This document shows positions 40,105 through 49,168 of a stretch of DNA of 64,000 nucleotides, in pieces. Within the stretch, counting starts at the first letter, position 1. Each line of letters opens with the position of its first letter. The notes under the pieces were generated by a model. The model was given only the letters and a program-made list of their open reading frames with translations, did not search any database and was not told the DNA's origin. The position numbers were made by a program, and so were the translations under genes. This DNA is from Gammaproteobacteria bacterium Ga0077536 (GTDB lineage Bacteria; Pseudomonadota; Gammaproteobacteria; Ga0077536). The DNA lies in NCBI GenBank assembly GCA_001464935.1, contig LNEL01000051.1:88959-152958 (forward strand), read 5' to 3'.

Positions 40105-41865
40105 TCACTCCGACCTGGGCGCGGCGTTGGCCCAACGATAGGTGGCGACGGCCACCCGTCCGCCGTCTTCGTAGTCGAGGGCGCTGCACAGCGAGCGCAC
40201 GAGGCGGATGCCGCGGCCCTTCAAGCCTGCGTTGTCGGCGAGCTGCACCGGTATCAGCGCCGGCTCGAAGCCCGCGCCGTTGTGCGCCAGCCGAATCCTG
40301 AGTTCACCGCCGTCGCCGCTCGGCACGTGCTGGCAAGCGATCTCCAGGTGAGCATCGACGAGGCGTTCGAGACGCTCCTGTCGCTGCTGGTAGTACTCGG
40401 CGAACCCGTTCGCGCGATGCTTGAGACCTGAATCCAGATGCAGCAATCCATGCTCGAGGGCATTGGAGCAGAGCTCGGTCAGGATCAGGAACAGCGGTGT
40501 GCGCAGCGGACCCAGGCCCTGCACGGTGTCGAACACCTGCATGACCGTCGCCACCGGCTCGCCCGCCTTCAGCTCATCGGCCCGCAGATCGACCTGAAAC
40601 CGCCAGGTGCCGGGCGGTTTCGACACCGTCGCGGGGCCATCATCATGCGCCGCCTCCGGTGCGAGCGCCGGGTCGCAGACCACGAACAGCAGGGACACGT
40701 CGTCGCTCTGCGGCGCGGTTTCGACATGCTGGCCCACGCTCGCCAGCAGCGCATCGAAGCGCTCGAAGGCCGGCCCTGGCGTGTCCATCACCGCCTGCAG
40801 GCGCGCGTTGCCATAGAGCTCTGCCGCCGCGCTGTGCGCCTCGACCAGCCCGTCGGAGTACACCAGCAGCTGATCGCCCGGCGCCAGGGTCGCGCTGCGC
40901 GAACTGGCCGCGTAGTCACGTGGCGGCACGATGCCGAGTGGCACGTTTTCGGACGCATAGCGCGTGATCACTCGGCCCGCACCACTGCGCACGAGAATGT
41001 CCGGCATGCCGCCGTTCCAGACCTTCAGCAATCCGGTGTCGAGGTGAAGTTCGAGTATTGCCGCGGACAGGAAACGGTCGACCGGCAGCAGCGCACACAT
41101 CTTGCGGTTCAGTTCGAGCACGATGTCCTCGACGCTGAAGCCTTTCGCCACCATCGACATGAAGATGCCGTGAACGGTCATCGCGCCAATCGCCGCAGGC
41201 AGCCCGTGGCCCGTGAAATCGCCGACCAGGAAGCACTGTTCGCCGGTTGGCCGGTTCGCGGCCAGGATGATGTCGCCGTTCAGGGTTTCCATCGGCCGCA
41301 GTTCGTAGCGCACATTCGGCGAATCCAGCCGGTTCTGACTCGCCACGTTGTCGAGAATGCGCTTGGCAACTTCCATGTCGCGGAACTGCCGGAGCTGATA
41401 CTGCGCCAGCGCGTCGCGCTGCTCGGCCAGGTCCCGATGCATGCCGCGCGAGCGCAGTGCCGCATCGATCTTGGCGCGCAGCAGGGTGCGGCTGTAGGGC
41501 TTGGTCAGGAAATCGTCACCACCCACCTCGATGCAACGACGCAGCTGGTGGTCATCGGAAATCGCGGTCAGGAAGATCACCGGCACGAACCGCGGCATCA
41601 GGATGGTCTTGATGTTGCGGGTCGCCTCGTAACCATCCATCTCCGGCATCATGATGTCCATGAAGACGATGTCGGGCGCCGCCTGCCGGCAGACATCGCA
41701 GGCGTTACGGCCATTCTCGGCTTCGACGACCACGAAGCCCTGCTCCCGCAACATCGCGCCAAGCACGATCCGGTTGACCGCTTCGTCGTCGACGATGAGT
41801 GCCGTCAGGACTTCATCCGGGGCTACGTCCAGGGTTTCGTCCAGGGCTATCGGCAATGCGGCCAT
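40105..41865 (-). CDS. REC - PP2C phosphatase - HATPase partner-switch regulator (HsbR/RsbU-like)
   Basis: 586 residues from the ATG at 41865 with GGAG six bases upstream; a TTG at 41910 inside the STAS gene is less likely. Receiver at about 20-140 (IVDDEAVNR, Asp in IVFMDIMMPEMDGYE). A SpoIIE-type PP2C domain spans about 190-400 with metal ligands in LNGDIILAA, GDFTGHGLPAA, YSDGLVEAH and SDDVSLL, all conserved. The C-terminal HATPase_c (about 430-580; N-box LTELCSNALEHG, G-box GRGIRLVRSLCS) resembles anti-sigma kinases. The phosphatase is expected to dephosphorylate, and the ATPase to phosphorylate, the STAS protein encoded just upstream, as in HsbR/HsbA of Pseudomonas. The receiver may be fed by the adjacent hybrid kinase. 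Confidence 0.92.
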   Translation of the reverse strand: MAALPIALDETLDVAPDEVLTALIVDDEAVNRIVLGAMLREQGFVVVEAENGRNACDVCRQAAPDIVFMDIMMPEMDGYEATRNIKTILMPRFVPVIFLTAISDDHQLRRCIEVGGDDFLTKPYSRTLLRAKIDAALRSRGMHRDLAEQRDALAQYQLRQFRDMEVAKRILDNVASQNRLDSPNVRYELRPMETLNGDIILAANRPTGEQCFLVGDFTGHGLPAAIGAMTVHGIFMSMVAKGFSVEDIVLELNRKMCALLPVDRFLSAAILELHLDTGLLKVWNGGMPDILVRSGAGRVITRYASENVPLGIVPPRDYAASSRSATLAPGDQLLVYSDGLVEAHSAAAELYGNARLQAVMDTPGPAFERFDALLASVGQHVETAPQSDDVSLLFVVCDPALAPEAAHDDGPATVSKPPGTWRFQVDLRADELKAGEPVATVMQVFDTVQGLGPLRTPLFLILTELCSNALEHGLLHLDSGLKHRANGFAEYYQQRQERLERLVDAHLEIACQHVPSGDGGELRIRLAHNGAGFEPALIPVQLADNAGLKGRGIRLVRSLCSALDYEDGGRVAVATYRWANAAPRSE

Positions 41866-41902
41866 GTGGGGCTCCGTGCGCTTCGGCGTCTGCAGGACCC
41901 GA

Positions 41903-42208
41903 TCAGTCAATCGTCATCAGTTGCTGGAAATTGGCAACTGAGAGGATTTCCTTGATCGCAGGCTTGGCATTGCGGATCTGCACGGCGGTCTTGGCGCCGC
42001 CCGCGTGCTCTTTCAACTGCAGCAGCATGCCGAGCGCGGAGCTGTCCATGTAGTCGGTTTCGCGCAGATCCAGCACATAGGCCTGGTAACGGGGCTGGTT
42101 GTTGGCGTACGCCGCCCGCAGCGCCGAGTGCGCGGTGAAATCAAAACGGTCGCTGATCCTGATCGTCAGCGTCTTGCCGTCAGGCGAGGGGTTCGTTGCG
42201 ATGGACAT
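41903..42208 (-). CDS. STAS-domain anti-anti-sigma factor (HsbA-like)
   Basis: 101 residues, a single STAS domain. The phospho-acceptor region YMDSSALGMLLQLKEHAGG retains the Ser (DSS) that anti-sigma kinases modify, so this is a regulated partner-switch protein. The rest (TLTIRISDRFDFTAHSALRAAYANN, VLDLRETDYMDSS, ILSVANFQQLMTID) fits the family in length. It lies between the chemoreceptor gene (16 bp) and the REC-PP2C-ATPase gene (37 bp) on the same strand. By comparison with HsbA it may switch between an anti-sigma factor and a diguanylate cyclase; those partners are not identified here. Confidence 0.9.
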   Translation of the reverse strand: MSIATNPSPDGKTLTIRISDRFDFTAHSALRAAYANNQPRYQAYVLDLRETDYMDSSALGMLLQLKEHAGGAKTAVQIRNAKPAIKEILSVANFQQLMTID

Positions 42209-42224
42209 CTGGGTTCTCCGTGAT

Positions 42225-43436
42225 TCAGAAAAGTTCTACTTCGCCGGAATCCATATCGAGCTGGGCGGCGGGTTTACGGGGCAGCGCGGCCTTCAGCGCA
42301 TTGGACGCATCGTCGATCTCTCGCGCTATTTCGGCGGAGTCGACCCGCCCGGTGCGCGAGATCTGCGTGTCCGCGGTATCGATGAACTGCTGGATGCGGA
42401 GCACGGTCTGTGCCGAATGCTCCATCAACTGCCGAACGATGTCCTCGAACTGCAGGGAACGCACGGCATTGCCCGAGCGGTCTGAAATCGAGCCCGAGAT
42501 GTGCTGGGCTTCCTCCAGCCGGGTATGCAGATAGCTTTCGAAGCTGCGCAGCCGGCCCATCATCAGGTCGACCCGATGCTTGCTCGTCAGCAGCAGACTC
42601 ATGTCCTGCGATGCGGCCGCCCCGACCGACGCGCGGGCGCGATCGATCGCGACCTTGGCCTCTTCGACCTGGATGCGGATCTGCTCGTTGAACTGATTCG
42701 AGTTGTGGGAAAGATTGCGAACTTCATCGGCAACCACCGCGAATCCGCGACCGGCTTCTCCAGCACGGGCTGCTTCGATGGCGGCATTCAGCGCCAGCAG
42801 ATTGGTCTGGTCCGCAATGCCGCGGATGTTCGCGAGCAGCGCGAAGATTCGGTCCATCTTCTCGGCCATCTCGTCGATCAGCGACACGCTGTCCATGTTG
42901 TGCTTGCTGGACGTCACGCACATCGACACGAAGTTGTGCATCAGGCTCGAGGTGGTCTCGACGAGTGCGCCGATCGTCAGCGACTTCGCCTCGGCGGTCT
43001 CATTGGCGGCGTTCGATTCTCCGCCGAGACCGGCAGACAGGGCATTGATCACCGATGACATCAGTTCAATCTGGCGCTGCGAGTCGGCGTCGAGCCCCTG
43101 GAATGCTTCACTGAGCGTGCGCCCGGCGTCGGACGTGATGCCGCGCACCTGGTCTGACTCGTGCCGCAAATCCGCCATGCCTTCGCGCAGCGCTGCGGCC
43201 ACGCCGGCGAATATCTCGTGCACGTCGCGCGGGTTGACCGCGGGCATCGCCTCCATGTCGTCGCGAAGGCGCTTGAGTTCGACACGATTCGCGGCGCAGT
43301 TCATCGCCCAGGCCCCAGCGGTCGCGGCCACACAGAGCGCGGCCGTCACGGCGCCAGGCCATGCGACGGCGACACCGGCGGCGGCCAGCGTGGTCCCCCA
43401 GGTCAACCAGGGCAGTTTGTTAAGTGACATCGTCAT
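42225..43436 (-). CDS. Methyl-accepting chemotaxis protein without a sensory periplasmic domain
   Basis: 403 residues from the ATG at 43436 (AGAGG eight bases upstream; a second ATG two codons on is possible). A hydrophobic N-terminus (about 12-50) can form one hairpin of two helices, then a cytoplasmic coiled coil. The signalling tip is canonical: [40 protein letters not shown] read in segments. No HAMP domain and no periplasmic ligand domain were seen, so it probably senses internally or from the membrane. It ends GEVELF, an acidic-aromatic tail resembling the CheR-docking pentapeptide, and close to the CheD tail GDIELF. It is the next gene after cheB. Confidence 0.9.
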   Translation of the reverse strand: MTMSLNKLPWLTWGTTLAAAGVAVAWPGAVTAALCVAATAGAWAMNCAANRVELKRLRDDMEAMPAVNPRDVHEIFAGVAAALREGMADLRHESDQVRGITSDAGRTLSEAFQGLDADSQRQIELMSSVINALSAGLGGESNAANETAEAKSLTIGALVETTSSLMHNFVSMCVTSSKHNMDSVSLIDEMAEKMDRIFALLANIRGIADQTNLLALNAAIEAARAGEAGRGFAVVADEVRNLSHNSNQFNEQIRIQVEEAKVAIDRARASVGAAASQDMSLLLTSKHRVDLMMGRLRSFESYLHTRLEEAQHISGSISDRSGNAVRSLQFEDIVRQLMEHSAQTVLRIQQFIDTADTQISRTGRVDSAEIAREIDDASNALKAALPRKPAAQLDMDSGEVELF

Positions 43437-43495
43437 CGGGCGTCCTCTCAACGCGGTATCGGGTCGGTGCCCGATTTTGATGCATCGGACACAAG

Positions 43496-43513
43496 CGCCT
43501 AATTCTTTAGGCG
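43496..43513. repeat. Perfect hairpin between cheB and the chemoreceptor gene
   Basis: CGCCTAA-TTCT-TTAGGCG: 7-bp perfect arms, 4-base loop, starting 11 bp after the cheB stop. No T-tract follows, so it may mark an attenuation or processing site rather than a full terminator. Its left-reading strand also carries TAAAG, 16 bases before TCCGATGC, a weak sigma-28-like match. Confidence 0.4.
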
Positions 43514-43523
43514 GGCCGCTGAA

Positions 43524-44585
43524 TCAGCGACTCGCCAGCTGCAGGCTCTGCGCCGCAATGCGGTCGAGCGGCAACACCTGCTCGGCTGCACCTATCTTCA
43601 CTGCCTCGCCCGGCATGCCCCACACCACGCTCGTTGCTTCATCCTGGGCAAGCGTGTGAGCGCCGGCGGCGCGCATCGCCTTCATGCCCTGGGCGCCGTC
43701 GGTGCCCATGCCGGTCAACAACACACCGACCGCATTCGGCCCGATATGCTCGGCCACCGAGTTGAACATCACATCGACCGACGGCCGGTGGCGGTTCACC
43801 GGATCTCCGTCGTCTAACCGACAGACGAACTTGGCGCCACTGCGCACGATCTTCATATGCCGGTTGCCAGGAGCGACATACGCGTGCCCCTGGAGCACCT
43901 GCTGCCCATCCTCGGCCTGGCAGACCGTCATTGCCGAAGCGCTGTTCAGGCGCTTCGCAAACGGCAAGCTGAAGGCTTCGGGAATGTGCTGCGTGATCAC
44001 GACCGCCGGCGCATTGGCCGGCATGCGCTCCAGCACCTCGCGCAGCGCCTCGGTGCCTCCGGTCGAGGCACCGATCGCGATCAGTCGATCGGTCGTCTTG
44101 TAATGCTTCAGCACCGGTTGCGGCACGCGTTTCGCGCCACTCGTGGCGCTGACGTCCTGCGGCGAGCGCACCCGGGCCCGTGATGCTGCGCGCACTTTCG
44201 CGATGATCTCCTGCGCGTAGTCGGTCAGACCGTGCGACACGTCGAGCTTGGGCTTGGTCACGAAATCGACCGCGCCCAGCTCCAGCGCGTTCAATGTCAC
44301 GTCGGCGCCCTGTTCGGTCAGCGATGACACCATCACCACCGGCATCGGACGCAGTCGCATCAGGTTGCTCAGGAACGTGATGCCGTCCATTCGCGGCATT
44401 TCGACGTCCAGGGTCAGGACATCGGGATTCAGGCGCTTGATCTCCTCGCGCGCGACGAACGGATCGGATGCCGCGCCGACGACCTCGATTTCAGGGTCCG
44501 AACCCAGGATCTCGGTCAACACCTTGCGCACCAGCGCCGAATCGTCGACGACGAGTACCCGCGTTCTTTTAACCTTCTGCAGCAC
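43524..44585 (-). CDS. cheB: Chemotaxis response regulator protein-glutamate methylesterase/deamidase
   Basis: 353 residues from GTG at 44585 with AGGGAG six bases upstream. Receiver at 1-125 (Asp in [14 protein letters not shown], Lys in [11 protein letters not shown]), then a linker and the methylesterase domain (about 160-350) with the catalytic triad in [10 protein letters not shown] (Ser), [10 protein letters not shown] (His) and [12 protein letters not shown] (Asp). It demethylates chemoreceptors when phosphorylated by CheA, opposing CheR. It lies 24 bp after cheD in the che operon. Confidence 0.96.
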   Translation of the reverse strand: MLQKVKRTRVLVVDDSALVRKVLTEILGSDPEIEVVGAASDPFVAREEIKRLNPDVLTLDVEMPRMDGITFLSNLMRLRPMPVVMVSSLTEQGADVTLNALELGAVDFVTKPKLDVSHGLTDYAQEIIAKVRAASRARVRSPQDVSATSGAKRVPQPVLKHYKTTDRLIAIGASTGGTEALREVLERMPANAPAVVITQHIPEAFSLPFAKRLNSASAMTVCQAEDGQQVLQGHAYVAPGNRHMKIVRSGAKFVCRLDDGDPVNRHRPSVDVMFNSVAEHIGPNAVGVLLTGMGTDGAQGMKAMRAAGAHTLAQDEATSVVWGMPGEAVKIGAAEQVLPLDRIAAQSLQLASR

Positions 44586-44609
44586 AATGACTCCCTGGCG
44601 AAACAGACG

Positions 44610-45260
44610 CTAGAACAACTCGATGTCGCCGCCCTTGTTGGTGTCGCCGACGATGCGTGTCGCGTACTGCTGTTCGCGATCGGCAATCGTCGTCGTGGCG
44701 GTGGACTTCAACTCCTTGACCAGTGCACGCCCCGTCGACGGCTGGAACCACACCTTGCGCGGCAGGACACCCGCCACGTGTTCGCCGACGAGCAACAGCC
44801 CCTCGTTGCGGATGAACTCGCGCACGAACTCGATGTTGCGCAAGCCGATATCGGTCGCGCCCTTCAGCACCCGGCCGCCGCCGACGATCTTGATCTGGAG
44901 GCTCTGGCGACGGCCACCGTTCTTCAGGATCGAGTTGATCAGGTGCTCCATCGCATAGGTGCCGTAACGCGCGGCTTCGGAGGCGTTCGCAAAGTCGGCG
45001 ATCCGGCTCTGGTCCGCGCTCGCAGGCAACATGAAGTGATTCATGCCGCCGACGCCGCTGGTCTTGTCCCAGATGCACGCCGACACGCACGAACCGAGCA
45101 CGGTGACAACCGCCTCGTCGCTCGTCGTCACGTACAGCTCCCCTGGCAGTATTTTTGCCGTCATCAGCTGGCGCGTCGGATCGAAATAGCGACTGACATG
45201 TTCGAATCCCGGCAAGGCCCGGGGCGCCGGCCGGCCGTCCGGCATCACGCTGGCGCGCAT
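44610..45260 (-). CDS. cheD: Chemoreceptor glutamine deamidase
   Basis: 216 residues. The CheD signature with catalytic Cys and His is VTVLGSCVSACIWDKTSGVGGMNHFMLP (about residues 52-80, quoted in two parts: GSCVSACIWD and GGMNHFMLP). AARYGTYAMEHLINSILKNGGRR and KIVGGGRVLKG follow as in the family. It deamidates receptor Gln to Glu and may bind CheC-type phosphatases. The start is 1 bp after the cheR stop. The C-terminus is GDIELF, matching the tail of the chemoreceptor encoded downstream. Confidence 0.95.
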   Translation of the reverse strand: MRASVMPDGRPAPRALPGFEHVSRYFDPTRQLMTAKILPGELYVTTSDEAVVTVLGSCVSACIWDKTSGVGGMNHFMLPASADQSRIADFANASEAARYGTYAMEHLINSILKNGGRRQSLQIKIVGGGRVLKGATDIGLRNIEFVREFIRNEGLLLVGEHVAGVLPRKVWFQPSTGRALVKELKSTATTTIADREQQYATRIVGDTNKGGDIELF

Positions 45261-45261
45261 C

Positions 45262-46116
45262 TCAGTTCAACTTCCGATAGACGGTGCGTCCCACGAGCTC
45301 GAACTCCTCGGACACGTTGTACAGGGTTTCGGAGTGACCGATGATCAGGTAGCCGCGCGGCCCGAGCTTCTCGGCGAAGCGGGCGAACAGCCGACGCTGG
45401 GTCGGTTTGTCGAAATAGATCACCACGTTGCGGCAGAAGATCAGATCGAGCGGCCCGCGTACCGGCCAATCCTGCATCAGGTTCAACTGACGGAATCGGA
45501 TCAGCTCCTGCAGTTCCGGCACGACCTTGACCTTGTCCTCATTCGCGCCGCGGCCGCGCCGGAACCATTTGCTGAGCCGCGCGCGCGACAGGCTCTCGAC
45601 CCTGGCGGCGTCGTAGACACCGGCTTCTGCATGCGCGAGCACGTTGGTGTCGATATCCGTTGCCAGCAGCGCGACGTCGCCGAGCGCGGCCGGCGGCATG
45701 GCTTCCCGCAGCGTCATCGCGATGCTGTAAGGCTCCTCACCGGTCGAACAGCCCGCCGACCAGATGCGGACATGCGGTCGATGCCCGCCCGCCTTCAGCC
45801 AGCCCGGGACCAGCGTGTCGCGCAGGAAATCGAAGTGATGTTCCTCGCGAAAGAAGGCCGTGAGGTTGGTCGTGATCGCATTGATGAAATTGCCGATTTC
45901 CGCGTCCGGCTCCTCTTCGAGCAGACGACAGTATTCGTCGAAACCATTGAGGTTGAGCGCCCTGATGCGGCGCGCGATTCGGCCGTAGACCAGTTCGCGC
46001 TTGGCTTCGCTCAGGTTGATGCCGGCATGCTCGCCGACCATCTTGCGCAGGAATTCGAAATGTCGATTCGTGAACCCGAAATCGCGTTCGCTGATGAGTT
46101 CGGCGGCGTCAGCCAT
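45262..46116 (-). CDS. cheR: Chemotaxis protein methyltransferase
   Basis: 284 residues. N-terminal helical domain (FEFLRKMVGEHAGINLSEAKRELVYGRIARRIRAL), then a SAM-dependent methyltransferase with RIWSAGCSTGEEPYSIAMTL (SAM-binding) and LIFCRNVVIYFDKPTQRRLFARFAEKLGPRGYLIIGHSETL. It methylates chemoreceptor Glu residues using SAM. A beta-subdomain that binds receptor tails is present by length. It sits between a STAS gene and cheD in the che operon. Confidence 0.96.
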   Translation of the reverse strand: MADAAELISERDFGFTNRHFEFLRKMVGEHAGINLSEAKRELVYGRIARRIRALNLNGFDEYCRLLEEEPDAEIGNFINAITTNLTAFFREEHHFDFLRDTLVPGWLKAGGHRPHVRIWSAGCSTGEEPYSIAMTLREAMPPAALGDVALLATDIDTNVLAHAEAGVYDAARVESLSRARLSKWFRRGRGANEDKVKVVPELQELIRFRQLNLMQDWPVRGPLDLIFCRNVVIYFDKPTQRRLFARFAEKLGPRGYLIIGHSETLYNVSEEFELVGRTVYRKLN

Positions 46117-46194
46117 GATGTACCTGTCGGTATCTGCTTCACTACCTGGGCCGCTTCCCGTCGGGAGCGGCGTTTTCCGTTCGCGCCCGCCGGC

Positions 46195-46476
46195 TCAGCG
46201 GGCGGCGAAGGCGTCGGTCAGGCCGACATATCCCGCAATTCTCCTGAAATCTTCGCTGGGGTTGACGATGCGCAGGGCCTTGCCGGCGGCGTTCGCGACA
46301 CGTCCGTTGAACAGCAGGCACTGCAGGACGGCAGCATCGACGCTGCGCACCGCGCTGCAGTCGACGTCCACACCCGCCGTATCCGCTTCCTCGAGCAGGT
46401 TCGCCAATGCGACCTGCAGGTCGCCGACCCCGGCGATGTTGGTGCTTTCGGCCAGTGCCAGCGCTTTCGACGTCAT
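46195..46476 (-). CDS. STAS-domain protein of the che operon (non-phosphorylatable type)
   Basis: 93 residues from the ATG at 46476, eight bases after a GGGGG stretch; the frame is open upstream into cheW but without STAS character. A small STAS fold (LQVALANLLEEADTAGVDVDCSAVRSVDAAVLQCLLFNGRVANAAGKALRIVNPSEDFRRIAGYVGLTD in short segments). Where anti-anti-sigma factors carry DSS/DSG the sequence reads SVDAAVLQ, so the usual phospho-Ser is Ala. It may be a constitutive scaffold or antagonist, perhaps of an anti-sigma factor or within the CheA array. STAS proteins in che operons occur elsewhere; the role is not established. Confidence 0.8.
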   Translation of the reverse strand: MTSKALALAESTNIAGVGDLQVALANLLEEADTAGVDVDCSAVRSVDAAVLQCLLFNGRVANAAGKALRIVNPSEDFRRIAGYVGLTDAFAAR

Positions 46477-46525
46477 GTGAAAATCCCCCGGTGAACCTTG
46501 TTCTGTCTGCGTGCGGTCCGGTCGC

Positions 46526-47044
46526 TCAGTGCGCGGTACGGTCGGCATCGCCAAACGCCGCATCCGCCCCGACCAGGTGATCGATGTCGAGCAGGATCAC
46601 CATCTTGTCGTCGACTGTCGCGAGGCCTTTGACGTAATCCGTGCGGACCTGGCCACCGAACTCGGGCGCCGGCTTCATCTGATCCGGGGTCACGTTGTAC
46701 ACGTCCGAGACGGCATCGACGATGAAACCCATGGTCTTCTCGCTGTCGCCGGTGCGAATCCGGAGAACGATGATCACGGTGGTGCTGGTGTAGTCGATTG
46801 CTTCGAGTTCGAAGCGCCGGCGCAGGTCGATCACGGGCACGATGGTGCCGCGCAGGTTGATGACGCCGCGGATGTAGGGCGGCGTGTTCGGAATCTCGGT
46901 CGCGCTCTCCCAACCCTTGATCTCCTGCACGCGCAGGATGTCGACGCCGTACTCTTCGCCATTGAGCATGAAGGTCAGGAACTGTTCGGCATTGGCGGCG
47001 ACACCGGTCGCGGCAGCGCCCTGTTGGGTCATTTCAGCATGCAT
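46526..47044 (-). CDS. cheW: Chemotaxis coupling protein
   Basis: 172 residues, one CheW (SH3-like) domain: FLTFMLNGEEYGVDILRVQEIKGWESATEIPNTPPYIRGVINLRGTIVPVIDLRRRF in segments, the receptor/CheA contact region, followed by IIVLRIRTG, TMGFIVDAVSDVYNV and MVILLDIDHLVGAD. It couples CheA to chemoreceptors. It starts 13 bp after cheA and is followed by a STAS gene. Confidence 0.96.
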   Translation of the reverse strand: MHAEMTQQGAAATGVAANAEQFLTFMLNGEEYGVDILRVQEIKGWESATEIPNTPPYIRGVINLRGTIVPVIDLRRRFELEAIDYTSTTVIIVLRIRTGDSEKTMGFIVDAVSDVYNVTPDQMKPAPEFGGQVRTDYVKGLATVDDKMVILLDIDHLVGADAAFGDADRTAH

Positions 47045-47057
47045 GATTCGTGTCCTT

Positions 47058-49118
47058 TCAGGCGACCTGACGTTCGGGCTGCCAGGGCTTGGAGGGTTGA
47101 TACTGGGTACGGCAGAGCTGAATCAGTCCGGCGGTGTCGAGAATCATCGCCACCTTGCCGTCGCCTAGAATCGTCGCCCCGGAAATGCCGTCGACGCGGC
47201 GGAAATTCGTCTGCAGGCTCTTGATGACCACCTGCTGTTGGCCGAGCAGATCGTCGACGAACAGACCGACCTTGCGGCCCTCCGCTTCGACGATCACGAG
47301 CAGACCGTCGCGCAGGTTCTCGGAGTCCGGCTTGACGTCGAACAGGTCGTAGAGCCGCACGATTGGCAGGTATTCATCGCGCAGGCGGTACAGTTCACTC
47401 TGCCCAGCGACGGAGCTCACGGCCTCCGGTTTGACCTGCAGCGACTCGATGATCGACACCAGCGAGATGATGTAGACCTCTTCGCCGACGCGCACGAGCT
47501 GGCCGTCGAGGATCGCCAGTGTCAGCGGCAGACGGATGCGGAACACGGAGCCCTTGCCGGCCGTCGATTCGACTTCGACGACACCGCCGAGATCCTTGAT
47601 GTTGCGCTTGACGACGTCCATGCCGACCCCGCGCCCTGACACATCGCTGACCACGGCCGCGGTCGAGAAGCCCGGGGCGAAGATCAGATCGAAAATCTGT
47701 TCGTCGCTGAGCGTTTCGTGCTCACCGACGATGCCGCGCTCACGCGCCTTGGCGAGAATGCGGTCGCGGTCGAGACCGGCGCCGTCGTCGATGATTTCGA
47801 TGACGATGTTGCTGCCTTCGTGAAAAGCGTTCAGCGTCAGGGTGCCGGCCGCCGATTTGCCGTTCGCCATCCGCACTTCCGGCGCTTCGATGCCATGGTC
47901 GAGCGCGTTGCGCACGAGGTGCACCAGCGGATCGCCAATCTTCTCGAGCACTGTCTTGTCGAGTTCAGTGTTCTCGCCCGCCATCTTGAGGTTGATCTGC
48001 TTGCCGAGCTTCGCGGACAGGTCGCGCACCAGGCGCGGAAACCGGTTGAACGAAAAGCTGATCGGCATCATGCGGATGCTCATCACGCTTTCCTGCAGCT
48101 CGCGCGTGTTGCGCTCGAGCTGACCGATCCCGGACTGCAGCTTCTCGATCAGCGACGGGTCGAAGTCGGCGGCGAGCTGGCTCAGCATCGACTGCGTGAT
48201 CACGAGTTCGCCGACCATGTTGATCAGCGCATCCACCTTGTCGATGTCGACGCGTATCGAGGAGGTCGAGGCGGTGGCGGCCTGCTTCGACTCGCCCTGC
48301 CGGCGACTTTCGTCGTGACGGCGATCCTCGCCGCTGCGGCGTTCGGGCGCATCCGGCACGGCGGCGAGCGCCGCTGGCGCGGCCGTAGCGGCCGGCGCGA
48401 CTTCGGATGCCAACGGCGTGATGAGGATCTCGGCGTCATTGTCGACCCATTCGAACACCTCGCGCACGGCCGCTTCCGGCACGTCGTGATCGAGTTCGAT
48501 GGTCCACGACAGGTAACAGGTCTCGGGATCGAAATCCGCGCCGTCTGGCAGCCTGGCAATATCGCAGTCGACACGACAAGGCCCGAGGGACGTCAGTTCG
48601 CGCAACAGGCGGGCCGGATCGTTGCCGGTCTGGAACAGGTGTGGCGCTGGCACGAAGCGCACGCGCCAACCGTGTGTTTCCACCGCCTCGGCGGCAGCTG
48701 CCGCTGCGCTTGCCACCGCGTCCGCCTGCTGTCCGTTCAGCAGATGCTCGAGGCGTCGACCCGTCGTGGCTATCTCCTCGACATCGGCGGCCGTGCCGTC
48801 GCGCGCGCTGCCCAACAGGCCGCGCAGCCGATCGACGCCCTCCAGCAGCACGTCGACTGCCTCCCGGGTGACCAGGCGTTTGCCGGCGCGCATCTCGTCC
48901 AGCAGCGTCTCCATGACGTGCGTGAACTCGCTGATGGCGGTAAAGCCGAAGGTCCCGCCGCCGCCCTTGATGGAGTGGGCGGCGCGGAAAATCGTATTGA
49001 TCGCCTCGAGGTCGGGTTCGCCCACGCCTAGTTGGAGCAATCCCGTTTCCATGACTTCGAGGCCTTCGAAGGACTCTTCGAAGAAGACCTGATGAAACTG
49101 ACTGATATCGACGGACAT
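47058..49118 (-). CDS. cheA: Chemotaxis histidine kinase
   Basis: 686 residues from the ATG at 49118 (MSVDISQFHQVFFEESFEGLEVMETGLLQL), the normal CheA beginning; in-frame upstream codons run toward cheY. P1 HPt with phospho-His in FRAAHSIKGGGGTFGF (about residue 48); a less conserved region (about 130-260); P3 dimerisation (VDALINMVGELVITQSML); P4 kinase with N-box LVHLVRNALDHGIE and G-boxes (DDGAGLD, GRGVGMDVVKRNI); P5 CheW-like domain to the end. It autophosphorylates and passes phosphate to CheY and CheB. Confidence 0.96.
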   Translation of the reverse strand: MSVDISQFHQVFFEESFEGLEVMETGLLQLGVGEPDLEAINTIFRAAHSIKGGGGTFGFTAISEFTHVMETLLDEMRAGKRLVTREAVDVLLEGVDRLRGLLGSARDGTAADVEEIATTGRRLEHLLNGQQADAVASAAAAAAEAVETHGWRVRFVPAPHLFQTGNDPARLLRELTSLGPCRVDCDIARLPDGADFDPETCYLSWTIELDHDVPEAAVREVFEWVDNDAEILITPLASEVAPAATAAPAALAAVPDAPERRSGEDRRHDESRRQGESKQAATASTSSIRVDIDKVDALINMVGELVITQSMLSQLAADFDPSLIEKLQSGIGQLERNTRELQESVMSIRMMPISFSFNRFPRLVRDLSAKLGKQINLKMAGENTELDKTVLEKIGDPLVHLVRNALDHGIEAPEVRMANGKSAAGTLTLNAFHEGSNIVIEIIDDGAGLDRDRILAKARERGIVGEHETLSDEQIFDLIFAPGFSTAAVVSDVSGRGVGMDVVKRNIKDLGGVVEVESTAGKGSVFRIRLPLTLAILDGQLVRVGEEVYIISLVSIIESLQVKPEAVSSVAGQSELYRLRDEYLPIVRLYDLFDVKPDSENLRDGLLVIVEAEGRKVGLFVDDLLGQQQVVIKSLQTNFRRVDGISGATILGDGKVAMILDTAGLIQLCRTQYQPSKPWQPERQVA

Positions 49119-49168
49119 GATGCGCCTGCTGGGAGTTGGGTCTGCGGCGCGCGGCCGGGTGGTCGCGC

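Noticed and set aside
47718..49031. 437-codon plus-strand open frame under cheA
   Set aside because: Antisense to an intact cheA; no ribosome site or domain.
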